Of a DNA stretch of 6,726 nucleotides, positions 5,864 through 6,726 are shown in pieces. A program made the position numbers and the translations under genes. The notes under the pieces were generated by a model, which did no database searches, was not told the DNA's origin, and saw only the letters and a list, made by a program, of their open reading frames with translations. The stretch comes from JBAVVD01 sp049697115 (lineage in GTDB: Bacteria > Acidobacteriota > Aminicenantia > Aminicenantales > UBA4085): the NCBI GenBank assembly GCA_049697115.1, contig JBAVVD010000033.1:1-6726 (forward strand), written 5' to 3'. Position 1 is the stretch's first letter, and each line of letters opens with the position of its first letter.

Positions 5864-5881
5864 TGTCCTTATAAAAGGACA
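5864..5881. promoter_or_regulatory. Perfect palindrome, candidate activator site
   Basis: TGTCCTT-ATAA-AAGGACA is a perfect inverted repeat with 7-base arms and a 4-base centre. It lies 43-60 bases upstream of the -24 GG of the sigma-54 promoter. RpoN promoters require an enhancer-binding activator, which often binds such dyads. This one is closer than the usual 80-150 bases. It could alternatively be a repressor operator. No activator gene is in the window. Confidence 0.5.
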
Positions 5882-5932
5882 TGTGACAAGAAAAAAGGAA
5901 TGGCTCACGGATGGGAACTCTCTCTTGTGAAT

Positions 5933-5987
5933 AAAAAAAAATCCCCCTTGATCCCTGTTTTTTCCGGACGGGGATCAAGAGGGATTT
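5933..5987 (-). terminator. Strong intrinsic terminator of the Spy-like gene
   Basis: On the minus strand a 17-base stem with one mismatch is formed between 5971-5987 (GGGATCAAGAGGGATTT on plus) and 5939-5955. The loop is 15 bases and an unbroken run of nine T follows (complement of 5933-5941). It lies 26 bases after the Spy-like stop and should prevent read-through into the sigma-54-controlled gene. Confidence 0.9.
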
Positions 5988-6012
5988 GAATAAACCCTAT
6001 TGTCCTTTTTTC

Positions 6013-6576
6013 TTATTCCCACCACATCCAGGGAAATCCGGCTCCCCGGCCTCTGTTCCTGAAATGGGGAGTAAATCTTCCCTGACCGTGAAACCGGCTA
6101 CGCGGACCAAAAAAGCGGCCTCTTTCCATCCTTTTCTGTCTCAGAATTCTTCGCTGAGACATTTTCTCTCGCAGGTCTTTCAACTTATCCAGCTGTTCCG
6201 GAGTCAATATCTTTTCCCATTCTTTTCTGTGCTGGAGCATCGTCTTGAACCGGTTCGCCTGAAGTTGGCTCAGCTGATCGATCAGGCCGTCGACTTTGCT
6301 TTGATCGGCCTTGGAGTCTCTTAAAAGAGTTCTTAATTCACTGCGTATTTTTGCCATTTGTTCCCGGGCGGCATTTCGTTCTTCCGCACGGACTTTTCTG
6401 AACTCTGCAAGTTTGGCTTCCTGTTCAGGAGAGAGTTGGAGATATTCCTTCAACGCCACCCGATCCTTAGGGGCCGGTTTTGGCGCCTTCGGATCCGTTT
6501 GAGGTTGGGCCGCAACACTCAAGGCCAAAAAAAGGACTCCCGTTACGAATACGAGAGGAACAAAATATTTTTTCAT
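6013..6576 (-). CDS. Spy/CpxP-like periplasmic protein (LTxxQ family)
   Basis: Periplasmic protein of 187 residues. Residues 1-23 are a signal peptide with an Ala-x-Ala-like end (SVAA before QP). After a Pro/Lys linker (24-38) come long charged alpha-helices carrying the family's paired motifs, LSPEQ (48-52) and LTPEQ (124-128), about 76 residues apart. This is the arrangement seen in Spy, CpxP and heavy-metal-resistance (CnrR/ZraP-like) proteins, which act as ATP-independent chaperones or envelope-stress sensors. The C-terminus (about 142-187) adds an Arg/Gly/Phe-rich basic tail ending WMWWE, which standard Spy lacks. ATG at 6574-6576 is chosen because AAGGAGGT lies five bases upstream (complement of 6582-6589). 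The frame's earlier ATG at 6612 would lie inside the putative IS end. Molecular function is inferred from family only. Confidence 0.85.
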   Translation of the reverse strand: MKKYFVPLVFVTGVLFLALSVAAQPQTDPKAPKPAPKDRVALKEYLQLSPEQEAKLAEFRKVRAEERNAAREQMAKIRSELRTLLRDSKADQSKVDGLIDQLSQLQANRFKTMLQHRKEWEKILTPEQLDKLKDLREKMSQRRILRQKRMERGRFFGPRSRFHGQGRFTPHFRNRGRGAGFPWMWWE

Positions 6577-6599
6577 CTCAGACCTCCTTAATTGTTGTC

Positions 6600-6726
6600 G
6601 ATAGGGCGTCACGAAACCCCCTATTTAACAAGGTTTGGCAGAAATGATTTCACGTAGCGTATTTTATCATAAAAGCCTAACCGATGGGCAGTCAGTGCCA
6701 CAAGCAACACGGTAATATGGGCGATC
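6600..6726 (-). mobile_element. Right end of a second putative insertion sequence (partial), inverted relative to the left one
   Basis: This contains the transposase-like C-terminus and about 20 bases after its stop, ending (minus strand) GTGACGCCCTAT at 6601-6612, similar to the non-coding end of the left copy. The presumed outer end is about 10 bases from the ribosome-binding site of the Spy-like gene, so the element lies where that gene's promoter would be expected. The IS nature is inferred from two-copy conservation. No transposase catalytic residues are within the window. Confidence 0.45.
6621..6725 (-). CDS. C-terminal fragment of a probable IS transposase (5' end outside window)
   Basis: A minus-strand frame enters from the right edge and encodes 34 residues ending KSFLPNLVK before TAG (complement of 6621-6623). 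It is collinear, without gaps, with the fragment at 1-105. Most differences are conservative (Ser/Thr, Ile/Val, Glu/Asp, Phe/Tyr), which indicates selection on a protein rather than chance similarity. Both fragments begin at the same residue of the alignment. As with the other copy, the family is not recognised, and a membrane protein remains an alternative. It reads in the same direction as the Spy-like gene. Confidence 0.5.
   Translation of the reverse strand: MAHITVLLVALTAHRLGFYDKIRYVKSFLPNLVK

Noticed and set aside
6577..6612. Upstream start for the Spy-like protein at 6612
   Set aside because: It precedes a complete signal peptide, lies in the putative IS end and lacks a ribosome-binding site, whereas AAGGAGGT supports 6576.
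1..6726. CRISPR arrays, tRNA, rRNA, riboswitches or a replication origin
   Set aside because: No regularly spaced repeats, no cloverleaf-like or conserved rRNA sequence, no recognised riboswitch core and no iteron or DnaA-box cluster were seen by eye. The 14-bp tandem repeat has no spacers.

Overview
The window looks like a metagenomic contig from an uncultured, moderately GC-rich bacterium. I would guess Acidobacteriota or the related Aminicenantes. The guess rests on a FecR-like protein with a Trp/Tyr-rich DUF6600 region, a phosphoglucose isomerase of the kind usually found in TalPgi fusions, a Spy/CpxP-like protein and a sigma-54 promoter. No rRNA, tRNA or CRISPR array was seen, so the taxonomy is inference only.

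Layout: (i) 1-126, plus strand: the 3' end of a gene plus about 20 conserved bases after its stop. A related copy sits in the opposite orientation at the other edge (6600-6726). Homology that runs past the stop codon suggests the ends of two related insertion sequences. (ii) 127-507: an AT-rich segment with one possible small membrane ORF and the C-terminal piece of a small Cys/His protein on the minus strand. (iii) About 508: an abrupt composition change at a G6 run, where a minus-strand and a plus-strand reading frame are both cut. This is a rearrangement scar, insertion edge or assembly chimera. (iv) 563-2263, plus: a complete phosphoglucose isomerase, apparently translationally coupled (TAATG) to a truncated upstream gene. 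(v) 2395-3195, minus: a lipoprotein of unknown function with a good sigma-70 promoter. (vi) 3394-3792, plus: the N-terminal stub of an ATP-grasp enzyme, probably a pseudogene, preceded by a triple TTGACA repeat. (vii) 3766-5781, minus: a large secreted FecR/DUF6600 protein with a Ser/Arg-rich tail, driven by a consensus-spaced sigma-54 promoter with a palindrome upstream. (viii) 6013-6576, minus: a Spy/CpxP-like periplasmic protein with a strong intrinsic terminator, its ribosome-binding site only about 10 bases from the presumed IS end.

The pgi gene is central carbon metabolism. The other intact genes encode exported proteins (lipoprotein, FecR/DUF6600, Spy-like), which suggests an envelope-related neighbourhood. 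They appear to be separate transcription units, and nothing in the sequence shows that they work together. I did not find a clear new multi-gene system. The best leads are the sigma-54 control of the DUF6600 protein, the double-truncation junction at about 508, and the paired inverted ends.
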